Origin: Flavobacterium sp. UBA2787 | GTDB lineage: Bacteria > Bacteroidota > Bacteroidia > Flavobacteriales > Flavobacteriaceae | Length of the DNA stretch: 64,000 nt | Assembly (NCBI GenBank): GCA_002352205.1 | Contig: DEHZ01000004.1 | Span: 208,802-272,801 of the forward strand | Reading direction: 5' to 3' | Part shown: positions 34,671 to 43,421 of the stretch, piece by piece | How positions within the stretch are numbered: position 1 is the stretch's first letter | Layout of the letters: every line of letters begins with the position of its first letter | Notes under the pieces: model-generated | Database searches by the model: none | The model's input: the letters and a program-made list of their open reading frames with translations, nothing else | Told to the model about the DNA's origin: nothing | Position numbers and translations under genes: made by a program

Positions 34671-36152
34671 TTATTTTCTTTTGAATTGTTTAATTAATTC
34701 CGGACTAAAACGATAGGATACTAGTTTCGACCCAAAAATCACATACAGATGCGTATCAGTAACTTGCATATCATCAATTTTATCGCCATCAACTTTATAA
34801 ACATAGAAACTCATTAGATAAGATTTTGATAGAACATCGTAAACATCTATCACATGAGCATTTTTCCACATCCTTTTTTCTTCGTATCGACTCGGTAAAG
34901 TCGAATTTACAAATAACAAATTATGATGAAGAGTGCTTAATCTGTTAACCATTAGCGGCGGTGCAGAAAATTTTCGCTCATTTTTTGATTTTACATAATC
35001 AATTTTAAGTGCAGCTTGAGTAGTAGTATCAATCGTATTCCCTCGATCAATTAAATTGAGCTGCTTATCGGCTATTACATATTGGTTTCTGTAATAGTAT
35101 AAATAAACAAACTTTTCAAGTGAAGAACTATAATTCAGTATGCCGTCAGTATCAAACAATCCGTCAATTTGTTTTTCAAGTAGTTGGGGTGCAGTTTGCA
35201 CTTTTTCTCTGGTCACATCCAATGTCGCCAATAAATTTTCACGCGATTGATTCAGGGTTCTTATAATGAATGTGGTTGAATCAACAACTTTGGCTTTGGT
35301 AAAACTGGGTATATTTTCTGTTTGCAAAATAGCTTGTAACTGATCTAGTTTTCCTTTAAAAACGCATGGAACTTTACCATCATAAACATAAAAATAAGGA
35401 GGATCTACAACTTGCTTAACATTCAAAAATTGAAATAAAGTATCCGTAATTTTAAAATGATAGCTTTTTGTTATTCGCAAAGAAGTATCCATTTCAGTAA
35501 TTAATGCCGGGGCTGTAGTGTTGCCCAAATATAATTTACTGGCACTTTTTCCCGAAAAATAATAGCTGTTAGCATTCAGTTCGGCAACCTTATAACGTTT
35601 AGCTGGAAAAGGTGGAAATCGTCTAACAAAATTATTTCGTTCATAAATTATTTCTTCCGATTCAAGAAACAGCCCAACCATTAAGACCACACTAAAAGTG
35701 AATACCGCAACCACTCTAGTCAACAAGTAAACCCAATTCTCAATTAGCAGCGATAAAGCAAGTAAAGCTAATAGGCAAAACCCAATATTAAAATAAAAGT
35801 GTTCAGTCCAGTTCATCTTCTCCAAAACACCCCCGCAAGAGCAAGGAATATAGGAACTATAATTTAAAATAAGATAGATATAAATAGTAAACATCAACAT
35901 GAGTCCAAAAGCACACAATAAACCTACTTTTCTAAATCTTGACAAACTCAATAATACTGCAATTATCAACTCAATAGCTGGAATTCCCCATGCTAAATAG
36001 CCCGCAAATGCACTCAACAATGGCGATTGTCCCAATTGCACCTGAAAATTCTCAAAGTCCAACAACTTACTCACCGCCGCATAAACAAACAGCAAAACAT
36101 ACAAGTAACTCACGATTGCTACAACTCCATTTTTTAGTTTTTCACTATTCAT
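34671..36152 (-). CDS. MauE/DoxX-like redox membrane protein with large C-terminal domain
   Basis: A 493-residue protein. The first 165 residues hold four to five membrane spans of the MauE/DoxX type, with PCSCGG (C104, C106) at the outer face between spans three and four, a likely redox pair. After the last span a 330-residue soluble domain follows, facing the periplasm; it looks beta-rich and I cannot name it. MauE-family proteins pass electrons or disulphides to secreted partners. The next gene makes a secreted four-Cys peptide, which fits. It lies downstream of the AraC gene at 37245 on the same strand. Confidence 0.75.
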   Translation of the reverse strand: MNSEKLKNGVVAIVSYLYVLLFVYAAVSKLLDFENFQVQLGQSPLLSAFAGYLAWGIPAIELIIAVLLSLSRFRKVGLLCAFGLMLMFTIYIYLILNYSSYIPCSCGGVLEKMNWTEHFYFNIGFCLLALLALSLLIENWVYLLTRVVAVFTFSVVLMVGLFLESEEIIYERNNFVRRFPPFPAKRYKVAELNANSYYFSGKSASKLYLGNTTAPALITEMDTSLRITKSYHFKITDTLFQFLNVKQVVDPPYFYVYDGKVPCVFKGKLDQLQAILQTENIPSFTKAKVVDSTTFIIRTLNQSRENLLATLDVTREKVQTAPQLLEKQIDGLFDTDGILNYSSSLEKFVYLYYYRNQYVIADKQLNLIDRGNTIDTTTQAALKIDYVKSKNERKFSAPPLMVNRLSTLHHNLLFVNSTLPSRYEEKRMWKNAHVIDVYDVLSKSYLMSFYVYKVDGDKIDDMQVTDTHLYVIFGSKLVSYRFSPELIKQFKRK

Positions 36153-36354
36153 AATTTCTAATTTTCAACTGCTATAAGTAATCCGTATAAATCCGTTCAG
36201 TCCGCCTAATCCGTGGCTAAAAAAACAAACCACATATAATAACGAATGTAAAATTCCAAAATATTCCCCCATAACACTATGCAAATCAAGCATTTCGTTA
36301 TCCCATTCCAAAAATTCCGAAACTCGCAACCCGTAACCCGCAACCCGCAACCTT
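36153..36354. repeat. Repeat-word spacer
   Basis: Contains AATCCGTATAAATCCGTTCA and TCCGCCTAATCCGTGGC (about 36180-36215), and CGCAACCCGTAACCCGCAACC-type triplet words (about 36325-36352), matching the repeat words at 26.9 and 44.05 kb. No gene is seen. Confidence 0.55.
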
Positions 36355-37245
36355 TCAACCCCTCTTCAACTCCCTCGGCGAAAACCCATACTTCTTCCTA
36401 AAAGCCTTATAAAAATTCAAATACATCCCAAACCCACACTGATACGCAATCTCTTTCAAAGGCAAATCCGTTTGCAAGATGAGCAAATACGCTTTCTTCA
36501 ACCGCTCATCTTGATAAAACTGATACACACTGGTATGATAATGCTCCCGGAAGCCATTCCTGATTTTGTGCTCCTCACTGCCAAAAAGTAAGGCAAGCGA
36601 CTTTAAAGAAGGTAACGGAGCATCTAAATGCTCTAAAATATAAGCATGAATGCTGGCAATCACAGCTGCTTCAGCTTTTGCTTTCTCAAATGCAACAGAA
36701 GGAATCTGCTTCAAAAAAGGAACATCTTTTAAAACTACCTCAACAGATAATACAAACACGAAAGGATGAACACTACTACTACTTACCGAACAAAACAATG
36801 GCAGCTTAAAGCCATCACTAGTCAAAAACAGCAATTCAGTAGTAACAAAAAAAGAAGACCTATCACCTACTTGCTTTAGTAAATCCCTCCAAACCAACTT
36901 GGAAGAATCATCCAACAAGCTCTCAAAAAGCAGACTCTGAATTGCTTCTGATGTATACTTCAACCGATCAACAACAGTACTATTAAAATCAACAATTTGG
37001 TAACGGCTATCCAAAACAAACACAATTTGATTCAAATGCTCGAAAGTGGAATAAGGCGGAACCATACCCTGCTCCAAAACCAAAGCCCGAATTCGTTTCC
37101 CTTGTTCTAGTAAAGTCAATAAAATAGCATCATAGTCATCATCTATCTTGCCCAAATCCAAAGCAACAGTTTTTCTACTGGTCGCTAAGTCAAACAATAA
37201 CTGATAAATAATCCTGAGTTTATCCCTTTGATTTGAAACGGACAT
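36355..37245 (-). CDS. AraC-family regulator with PAS-like sensor
   Basis: A 296-residue regulator. Residues about 60-170 (FVLDSRYQIVDFNSTVVDRL) look like a PAS fold, and residues about 195-296 form the AraC double HTH (LPSLKSLALLFGSEEHKIRN, then LPLKEIAYQCGFGMYLNFYK and GFSPRELKRG). Position suggests control of the MauE-like gene, the Cys-rich peptide and the opposite SusCD/peptidase operon. The ligand is unknown. The N-terminal part is helical, as in other Bacteroidota PAS-AraC proteins. Confidence 0.82.
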   Translation of the reverse strand: MSVSNQRDKLRIIYQLLFDLATSRKTVALDLGKIDDDYDAILLTLLEQGKRIRALVLEQGMVPPYSTFEHLNQIVFVLDSRYQIVDFNSTVVDRLKYTSEAIQSLLFESLLDDSSKLVWRDLLKQVGDRSSFFVTTELLFLTSDGFKLPLFCSVSSSSVHPFVFVLSVEVVLKDVPFLKQIPSVAFEKAKAEAAVIASIHAYILEHLDAPLPSLKSLALLFGSEEHKIRNGFREHYHTSVYQFYQDERLKKAYLLILQTDLPLKEIAYQCGFGMYLNFYKAFRKKYGFSPRELKRG

Positions 37246-37827
37246 AATATATTATTTGATAAATTCTGTGACACTCGCAGTAGCAAAAAGAGAAACAAAC
37301 CTATCAAATTACACCAATCTATACTAAAAGTTAAGTGCTGGATTCTAGAATCCAACACCTCATTTTCAAGAAAAATCAAAAAAAGAAATCAGCTAAAAAA
37401 AAGCAACTTTACCAATAAAAACAACCCTTCAAAAAGAAAACCAAACCGCTATAAACTCTGAAAAAACGTCCACTTCAAAAAATTTCAAATCCCACCATTT
37501 TAAAATGAAAAAGACTATACATTTCCAAAATCCCAACTATGCAATTCCAGAATCCAACACCAAAACAATTGCCCCAACCAAATCCCAACCCTAGTTTTGC
37601 CCAAACAAAAAAACAAGCATAATTGAATAAAACTAAATCAAAAATGCAAATATTCCACTAAACCTAACCGTCTCGTCTCCCTCTCCTTTGGAGAGGGTTG
37701 GGGTGAGGTTAAAGAGCAAAAAAATTAACTATAAACACAAATGTTCCACAAAATCTAACAACCCCAGTCTCCCTCTCCTTCCTGTCTCGCCTTGGCGGAT
37801 GGAGAGGGCCGGGGTGAGGAAAAAACC
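37246..37827. repeat. Gene-free stretch with two GC-rich repeat copies
   Basis: Mostly A+T-rich spacer with GATTCTAGAATCCAAC (about 37341) and AATTCCAGAATCC blocks. At 37675-37710 lies CTCCCTCTCCTTTGGAGAGG then GTTGGGGTGAGG. A second copy at 37767-37820 has CTGTCTCGCCTTGGCGGA inserted in its middle and ends 7 bp before the RteC-like start. This is the same repeat family as at 12.1-12.3 and 42.2 kb. Confidence 0.7.
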
Positions 37828-38637
37828 ATGACAAATCAACTAACATCCATCTTACCACAAATCGAACAAAACCCCCTCCAACATTGCCCCCAAGCAATCA
37901 ATCTCCTAATGGAAGAATATGAAAACCTTCGAGCAAACTTCATCACACAAAAGCCAACCAAACAAGAAGAAATAATTTTTTTCAAGTACGAAAAACCCAA
38001 ACTAACCAGCCATATTATCTACTACAACGAACTGTTTAAAATAGAAACCAACAAACCGGTAGCGTCAGAAAAAACAATTCGAAAGTATTACAACAGCCAA
38101 CTTAAAAAAAGGGAACAATTTTTCATTGATAATGCCGAATTTTACAGATACTTTAAAAAAGGGCATCAGTACCTCGACGATAAATATTTCCTCAGAAACA
38201 AACACGATTGCAACCTAGTGTTGGACAGTTTCTATTTCCAAATAGACAAACAATTCGCTACTTCACACGATTACAAAGCAGCACAAATAATTGCAAACGA
38301 ACAACTACAAATTTATTTAATCGGAAAACTCAAAACAAAAGCGAATACCCAAGAATATAGCCAAGAAAAAGTCCTCAAATGGACTGGCTCCAAAGTGGGA
38401 ATAATCGAACTCATTTATGCCTTGCAAACCGAAGGAGTATTCAATCACGGAGCAGCAAACATCAGAGAAATTGTGCAGGGTTTCAGTAAAGCATTCGACA
38501 TCGAAATCGGACAATACCACAGAACATTCTACGAAATCACAAACCGCAAAGCAGAACGAACAAAATTCCTAAGCTCACTAAAAGAAAACCTCATCAATAG
38601 AATGGATCAAGCAGATGAACACCAAAGGCTACCCTAA
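37828..38637 (+). CDS. RteC-domain protein
   Basis: A 269-residue protein of the RteC type: EYENLRANFITQKPTKQEEI, FFKYEKPKLTSHIIYYNELF and the late WTGSKVGIIELIYALQTEG followed by AFDIEIGQYHRTFYEI. In Bacteroides conjugative transposons RteC is a DNA-binding activator of excision, and stand-alone homologues are common in Flavobacteria. The start chosen is the MTNQLTS methionine because the longer frame would translate the repeat word. No integrase or transfer genes lie near, so a transposon role is not demonstrated. A terminator overlaps its stop. Confidence 0.82.
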   Translation: MTNQLTSILPQIEQNPLQHCPQAINLLMEEYENLRANFITQKPTKQEEIIFFKYEKPKLTSHIIYYNELFKIETNKPVASEKTIRKYYNSQLKKREQFFIDNAEFYRYFKKGHQYLDDKYFLRNKHDCNLVLDSFYFQIDKQFATSHDYKAAQIIANEQLQIYLIGKLKTKANTQEYSQEKVLKWTGSKVGIIELIYALQTEGVFNHGAANIREIVQGFSKAFDIEIGQYHRTFYEITNRKAERTKFLSSLKENLINRMDQADEHQRLP

Positions 38638-38649
38638 CGGATAGCCTTT
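38624..38649 (+). terminator. Terminator overlapping the RteC stop
   Basis: AAAGGCTA (38624-38631) and TAGCCTTT (38642-38649) pair around a 10-nt loop containing the TAA stop, followed by TT. A normal rho-independent form. Confidence 0.75.
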
Positions 38650-38730
38650 TAAATGAAGTATACTTTTAAAATTCGTTTATAATAAAAAAAGTTATAACCT
38701 TCAATTCATGAATTCGTGGCAAAACTAAAT

Positions 38731-39447
38731 CTAGCGATTCTCAATTATTCCTGCCTTCAAAGCAGTAAGTACCGCATGCGACTTCCCGTACTGAGCACCT
38801 TCAACAGCTCCGGTAATATTCGCGGTCAACCAATCCCAATCCGGGTCAGTGTTCTTTTTTGGACGTTTACGCTTTGCATACACACTATGACGTATAATGG
38901 AAGTAACAGACAAAAGATATTCCTTCTCACTGGCAGAAATATCCTTAGAGTCCTGCAAGGTAGATTCATACAAAACCACATAGTTATAAATAGCTTCATA
39001 ATCAACATCATGATCAACTTTAGACAAAACGGTGGCCACAAAAGCACTAAAATCATTTTTAACTTGCGGAGAAAGTTGTAGATCGTCAACAATGGAAGTA
39101 AACTCGTCCTCACTGTTAGCAACGATAGCCTCAATACGACTTTGCGGAACTAAATTATAATCGGAAGATAAAAATCCATCAAAATAAAAATGTTCGCTTG
39201 CTTCCAAATTAACCTTAGATATAATACTATCAATTGTTTTGGGTAAAAGGAGACTGGAATAGTAAGACAACGAAAGATCATAATGAACTTGACCAACATA
39301 ATCAAATGTGTTAGCCGGATTCAACGGTGTGGTATCTTGTGTTTTCTTACTGAAATGAGAAGCTTCAGTGCTCGTCAATTCCGTATCAGTCGATTCACAG
39401 GAAGCAAATAGTAATGCATAGAGTAAAATAATTAAATAATTTTTCAT
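38731..39447 (-). CDS. Hypothetical lipoprotein (238 aa)
   Basis: The N terminus is a lipoprotein signal (MKNYLIILLYALLFASCEST, Cys about 17). The mature protein is Ser-, Asp- and Leu-rich and helical. The end, NITGAVEGAQYGKSHAVLTA, is Gly/Ala-rich and resembles the glycine-rich tail of some bacteriocin-like proteins of Bacteroidota, but I do not recognise a family. It is a single-gene unit, convergent with the RteC-like gene and divergent from the TPR-HTH regulator, which might control it. Confidence 0.65.
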   Translation of the reverse strand: MKNYLIILLYALLFASCESTDTELTSTEASHFSKKTQDTTPLNPANTFDYVGQVHYDLSLSYYSSLLLPKTIDSIISKVNLEASEHFYFDGFLSSDYNLVPQSRIEAIVANSEDEFTSIVDDLQLSPQVKNDFSAFVATVLSKVDHDVDYEAIYNYVVLYESTLQDSKDISASEKEYLLSVTSIIRHSVYAKRKRPKKNTDPDWDWLTANITGAVEGAQYGKSHAVLTALKAGIIENR

Positions 39448-39847
39448 AAGAGTGTAATGTGTTAAATGTTACTGATTAGTTAAATCAGTTCATTTCGCCC
39501 GGGGTAATCTGAACAGTGTTTGGTTAGTTTCACACTTGGCAAAACCGGTTGAATTCGAGACAAAACTACCGGCTCAAATCCGACCCCGCAACACAACTAC
39601 TAATGAATTTCCGAATTCAAACTAATGGATTCTGGAATCCAATACCATAAAAAAGTCATGCATTATCAATAAAATTAGGAGGTGATAGAATTGGCTACCG
39701 CCTTTAGAAAACAGCAATTCATTTATCGACTAAAACGGATAATTTTCATTGACTTCCGTTTAAAAAAATTTAATATTTTTACTACACCCATTTCAATTCC
39801 ACAAACTTTTTAAACAGTAAGTTGAATTAAAACCTTAACCAACTGAA
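39448..39847. other. Divergent promoter spacer, 400 bp
   Basis: Lies between the lipoprotein and the TPR-HTH regulator. It contains GGATTCTGGAATCCA (39629-39643), a short inverted repeat, and otherwise A+T-rich DNA. The same ATTCYRGAATCC word occurs at 37341 and 37546. No frame. Confidence 0.45.
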
Positions 39848-41530
39848 ATGAAAAACGTTTTAATTACCATAGCATGCACACTATTCACTTTAACAATTGT
39901 TCAAGCCAGTAACTTTATTCAAGTCGACAGTTTGGCCTCAAAAAACTACCAATACTTTGAAGAAAAAGTAATGGAATACAGAACCGATACGGTCAAAGCA
40001 CTAAAAATGACGAAACATTGGCTAAAAAAAGCCAATAAAGAAAACAACGTCAATCAGCAAATCAAAGCATACCGATTAATGATGCATCTGGTGGACAAAA
40101 AATTCCGCCTTATTTATGCAGATAGTTTACTAGTAAAAGCCAAAGCCACAAAAAGCAATGAAATAATAGGTAGTGCATACCTAACGGTGGGTGCCGCTCA
40201 TTACGACAACAAAGAATACACTAAGGCATTAGATTTATACATTAGTGCTAACAATTACATAGCAAAAACAGACGACCATTACCTAATACACAAAGTAAAA
40301 TATACAATCGCACTAACGAAATACTTCTTGGGCTATTATGATGAAGCAATTGCCTTGCTAACTCAATGCTTAGACTACTTTAAAGAAGAAAACGATTTGG
40401 CGTATATAAAATCAATGCATGCAATTTCCTTGTGCTACACACAAATTGAAAGATATGATCATTCTTCCTATTTCAATAAACTGGGTATGGAGCTAGCCAG
40501 TGAATTTGAAATGATTAACATGATTCCCTACTTCAAAAATGCAGAAGGGATAAACCTTTGTAAGCAAAAAGAATACAAAGAGGCAATCAAATTATTAAAC
40601 GAATCAAAACTGGAACTGGAAAAAAAGAAAGATTATGCCAATCAAATTACAACATGGTTTTGTCTTGGGAAATGTTACTGGGGAATCAACGACAAACACA
40701 AAGCAGTAATCTATTTCACAAGAGTACACGAGGGCATTCAAACAAAAAAATACAGTCGTCCGGATCTTCGCGAAGGATATGAAATACTCATTCAATACTT
40801 TGGTGAAACCAATGAATTAGAAAAAGAATTATTCTTCATCAAAAAGCTAATGGAATTCGACAAAGAAATAAACAAAGAATTCAAATACCTAACCTACAAA
40901 GTCCACAAAGAATACGATACCAAAACACTGCTCGAAAAAAAGAAAAAAATCGAAAACGAATTAGCGTCAAACAAAAAAATATATCTTCTAGTTGTATCAT
41001 TGCTGATAATAACGCTATTAGTTGTATTCGGTTGGCACCTACATTCCAAAAAGAAGGAAAAAGAAAAATTCAATCAAATAATGGCCGATTTAGCCGAAAA
41101 AAAGAAAGCAACTATAACACCAGCAAATAACCAAAATACAAATCTTAGTCCCGAATTGACGAAGTCATTATTGAAAAACTTGGAAAAATTTGAGAAACAA
41201 AAAAAATACCTCGAAAAAGACATGAACTTGGCAAAGCTTGCGGCACTACTAGACACAAATACCAAATATGCATCGTTAATTATTGCCGAACAAAGAGAGA
41301 AAAAGACAACAACCTACATCAACGACCTTAAAATTGATTACATAGTCGAGTTGTTAATTAGCAACAATAAATTCAGAAACTACACCAACAAAGCCCTGTC
41401 AGACGAAGCTGGTTTCGGTTCAACACAAATCTTCACACTCTGTTTCAAAAACAGAATCGGAATGTCACCCACTTCCTTCATCCAACAACTAAAATCGGTA
41501 AACCAAACCCAACAAAATAATCAACAGTAA
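39848..41530 (+). CDS. TPR-sensor regulator with AraC-type HTH
   Basis: A 560-residue membrane-bound regulator: signal peptide (1-20), TPR repeats over about 40-330 (GSAYLTVGAAHYDNKEYTKA and DEAIALLTQCLDYFKEENDL), one membrane span (about 378-398, YLLVVSLLIITLLVVFGW), then a cytoplasmic part with an AraC-type HTH (about 455-550: KDMNLAKLAALLDTNTKYAS to FGSTQIFTLCFKNRIGMSPT). This layout is frequent in Bacteroidota and links an outside signal directly to transcription. Targets are unknown; the divergent lipoprotein is the nearest candidate. Confidence 0.82.
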   Translation: MKNVLITIACTLFTLTIVQASNFIQVDSLASKNYQYFEEKVMEYRTDTVKALKMTKHWLKKANKENNVNQQIKAYRLMMHLVDKKFRLIYADSLLVKAKATKSNEIIGSAYLTVGAAHYDNKEYTKALDLYISANNYIAKTDDHYLIHKVKYTIALTKYFLGYYDEAIALLTQCLDYFKEENDLAYIKSMHAISLCYTQIERYDHSSYFNKLGMELASEFEMINMIPYFKNAEGINLCKQKEYKEAIKLLNESKLELEKKKDYANQITTWFCLGKCYWGINDKHKAVIYFTRVHEGIQTKKYSRPDLREGYEILIQYFGETNELEKELFFIKKLMEFDKEINKEFKYLTYKVHKEYDTKTLLEKKKKIENELASNKKIYLLVVSLLIITLLVVFGWHLHSKKKEKEKFNQIMADLAEKKKATITPANNQNTNLSPELTKSLLKNLEKFEKQKKYLEKDMNLAKLAALLDTNTKYASLIIAEQREKKTTTYINDLKIDYIVELLISNNKFRNYTNKALSDEAGFGSTQIFTLCFKNRIGMSPTSFIQQLKSVNQTQQNNQQ

Positions 41531-41570
41531 CCGTAAAGAATTTCAAAAAAACTTAAATAAGCTTTCATAA

Positions 41571-41700
41571 AAAGTAAAACTTATATCCCATATCTGCCTT
41601 ATACGGTAAAATAATAAAAAACATTTCCGTACCCAATTATCAAAAAACCTAAATGAACTTTCTTTAAAGTAAAACTTATATGCCTTATATGGTAAAATAA
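41571..41700. repeat. Two direct copies of an AAAGTAAAACTTATAT element
   Basis: Copy 1 at 41571-41613 and copy 2 at 41666-41700 share AAAGTAAAACTTATAT, then GCCTTATAYGGTAAAATAA; copy 1 has 8 extra bases in the middle. They lie in the 329-bp gap between the TPR regulator and the small HTH gene. They could be binding sites or traces of an insertion. The rest of the gap shows nothing else. Confidence 0.65.
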
Positions 41701-41859
41701 CTCAAAAATAATTATCGCGTTAAACCATTGATTTTATTGACAAAAATTAAAATACAATCATCAAAATTAAACTTTTTTGTTTTCCACTTCTGAATCACTT
41801 CTGAAATAAAATAAATCAATCTAAACAATTTTGCACCATAACACATTAAATCAAAAGTT

Positions 41860-42147
41860 ATGGCAATAGAAGTAATCACTCGGGAAGACCTAAACGAATT
41901 TAGAACACTATTACTAAAAGACCTGCAAGAGTTAATCCACTCCAAACCAGCACAAACTAAAAAATGGCTCAAATCCATTGAAGTCCGCAACTTCCTAAAC
42001 ATCTCTCCTGGAACACTCCAAAACCTCCGCATCAACGGAACCCTAACCTACACCAAAATCGGCGGCACACTCTACTATGACAACGCTGACATCGACAAAC
42101 TCCTAAACACCAACAAAACAAACGCAATGCCTACCCTCTTCAAATAA
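41860..42147 (+). CDS. Excisionase-like helix-turn-helix protein
   Basis: A 95-residue protein whose last 60 residues are a MerR/excisionase-type HTH: KKWLKSIEVRNFLNISPGTL and LRINGTLTYTKIGGTLYYDN, then DIDKLL. Such HTH_17 proteins are common at the start of Bacteroidota mobile elements and control excision or replication. It is followed by a replication-like protein and a DnaC-like ATPase. No integrase is in the window, so it may be a remnant of an element. Confidence 0.8.
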   Translation: MAIEVITREDLNEFRTLLLKDLQELIHSKPAQTKKWLKSIEVRNFLNISPGTLQNLRINGTLTYTKIGGTLYYDNADIDKLLNTNKTNAMPTLFK

Positions 42148-42176
42148 ACCACAAAAAATAGCACAATCTCAAAGTA

Positions 42177-42294
42177 CTTCTCCTTGGGAGAGGGATTTAG
42201 GGTGAGGTCAACTCTTAAACTTTTAAACAATTTTAAACTTTTAAACCAAAACCTCAGCAACTCAGAACCTCAGAACCTCAGCAACTCTCAAAAA
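42177..42294. repeat. Repeat words before the replication-like gene
   Basis: CTTCTCCTTGGGAGAGGGAT and GGGTGAGGT (42177-42209) is another copy of the GC-rich word found at 12.2 and 37.7 kb. It is followed by CTTAAACTTTTAAACAATT units and four CTCAGMAACYTCAG units up to the start codon, like those before susC. Confidence 0.65.
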
Positions 42295-43302
42295 ATGAAC
42301 TACATTAAACACCTAACCGGCTTCTTCGAAAAAGTAGTCCTCGACAAAACACTCAACCCAACCCATGTCAGCCTCTATATGGCCTTATTCCAGTTTTGGA
42401 ACTGCAACCGCTTCAAAAACCCGATAAGTATCAATCGCGATGAGGTAATGCGAATAAGCAAAATCAGTTCAAAAGCAACCTATCACAAATGCCTGAAGAA
42501 CTTGCATAGTTTGGGTTACATCAACTACGAGCCATCCTACAATCCATTCAAAGGAAGTCACGTCATTTTATTTAATTTTTCCGAAGATTTAAAACCAGCT
42601 CCAAAAAGTGAGAGAAAACTAAAAAATGAACCACTTATTGAATCGGTTTCAGAACAAGCTCTAAACAAGTCTTGTACCAGTAGTGAAACAGGTACTGAAC
42701 AAGCAGTAGTACCTTCTATAAACTATATAAACAATATAAACAGTTCAAACAATAAAAACGTTGCAAACTTGAACGAGCAAGCAAAAAAATTTGAAGAAAT
42801 AAATAATTCCGACCCGAGAGCTATGCTCGAACAGGCGAAGCATTTAAAAAATGAAAAAATAAAAGAAGAAAAAAGTTCCGCTAAAAAAGAAGAAAAAGAA
42901 ATGCAGAATTTCAATTCTGCATTCACCAACTCCGATGAAAATCAAATAAAAAACAGTTGGCAAAAAAGTTCCGCAAAAAAAGAAAAAGATGTTGATGGTT
43001 TTGTCATACCGAGCAAAGCCGAGGTATCTCCTTTGAAAATGGCAACACCAACAACCGAAGAAATCAAAACCTATTTCCAAGCCAACAACTTCCCGGAACT
43101 CGAAGCCCAAAAATTCTTCAACTATTTCTCCAGTGTAGGTTGGCTAGTCGGTGGCAAAACTCCGATGATCAATTGGCAAGCAGCAGCCCAAAACTGGATA
43201 TTAAACAGCGTCAATTTTAAAGACAACACCACCAATTCACCTCCAATTCGCCCTCAACACCTCAACACCACAACAGATAAAAACTATGCCGAACCTTTAT
43301 GA
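42295..43302 (+). CDS. Replication-initiator-like or regulatory protein of a mobile module
   Basis: A 335-residue protein. Its first 100 residues look like a winged-helix DNA-binding domain (NPTHVSLYMALFQFWNCNRF, then MRISKISSKATYHKCLKNLH and LGYINYEPSYNPFKGS), a type seen in Bacteroidota element replication proteins. The middle is low complexity, Ser/Asn/Lys/Glu-rich and probably unfolded. The end (EIKTYFQANNFPELEAQKFF and GWLVGGKTPMINWQAAAQNW) is typical of a DnaD-like or transposon protein tail. I chose the MNYIKHL start because the longer frame reads the repeat words. It is followed by a DnaC-like ATPase, which supports a replication role. Confidence 0.65.
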   Translation: MNYIKHLTGFFEKVVLDKTLNPTHVSLYMALFQFWNCNRFKNPISINRDEVMRISKISSKATYHKCLKNLHSLGYINYEPSYNPFKGSHVILFNFSEDLKPAPKSERKLKNEPLIESVSEQALNKSCTSSETGTEQAVVPSINYINNINSSNNKNVANLNEQAKKFEEINNSDPRAMLEQAKHLKNEKIKEEKSSAKKEEKEMQNFNSAFTNSDENQIKNSWQKSSAKKEKDVDGFVIPSKAEVSPLKMATPTTEEIKTYFQANNFPELEAQKFFNYFSSVGWLVGGKTPMINWQAAAQNWILNSVNFKDNTTNSPPIRPQHLNTTTDKNYAEPL

Positions 43303-43339
43303 CACTATTGCCATACTGAACTTGTTTCAGTATCTCAAA

Positions 43340-43379
43340 CTTTGCGTCCCGAAAGCTTTGCGTCCCGAAAGCTTTCGGG
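43340..43379. repeat. Tandem 16-bp repeat and 16-bp palindrome
   Basis: CTTTGCGTCCCGAAAG occurs twice in tandem (43340-43355 and 43356-43371). The second copy also starts a perfect palindrome, CCCGAAAGCTTTCGGG (43364-43379). The ATPase start is 42 bp further. This is a known kind of flavobacterial spacer word; function is unknown. Confidence 0.75.
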
Positions 43380-43421
43380 ATTGCGTACTTCTTTGTGCCC
43401 TTTGCGGTTAAACCTTACAAA

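Noticed and set aside
38716-39081. 121-codon plus-strand frame inside the lipoprotein gene
   Set aside because: Antisense shadow; the minus-strand gene has a proper lipoprotein signal.
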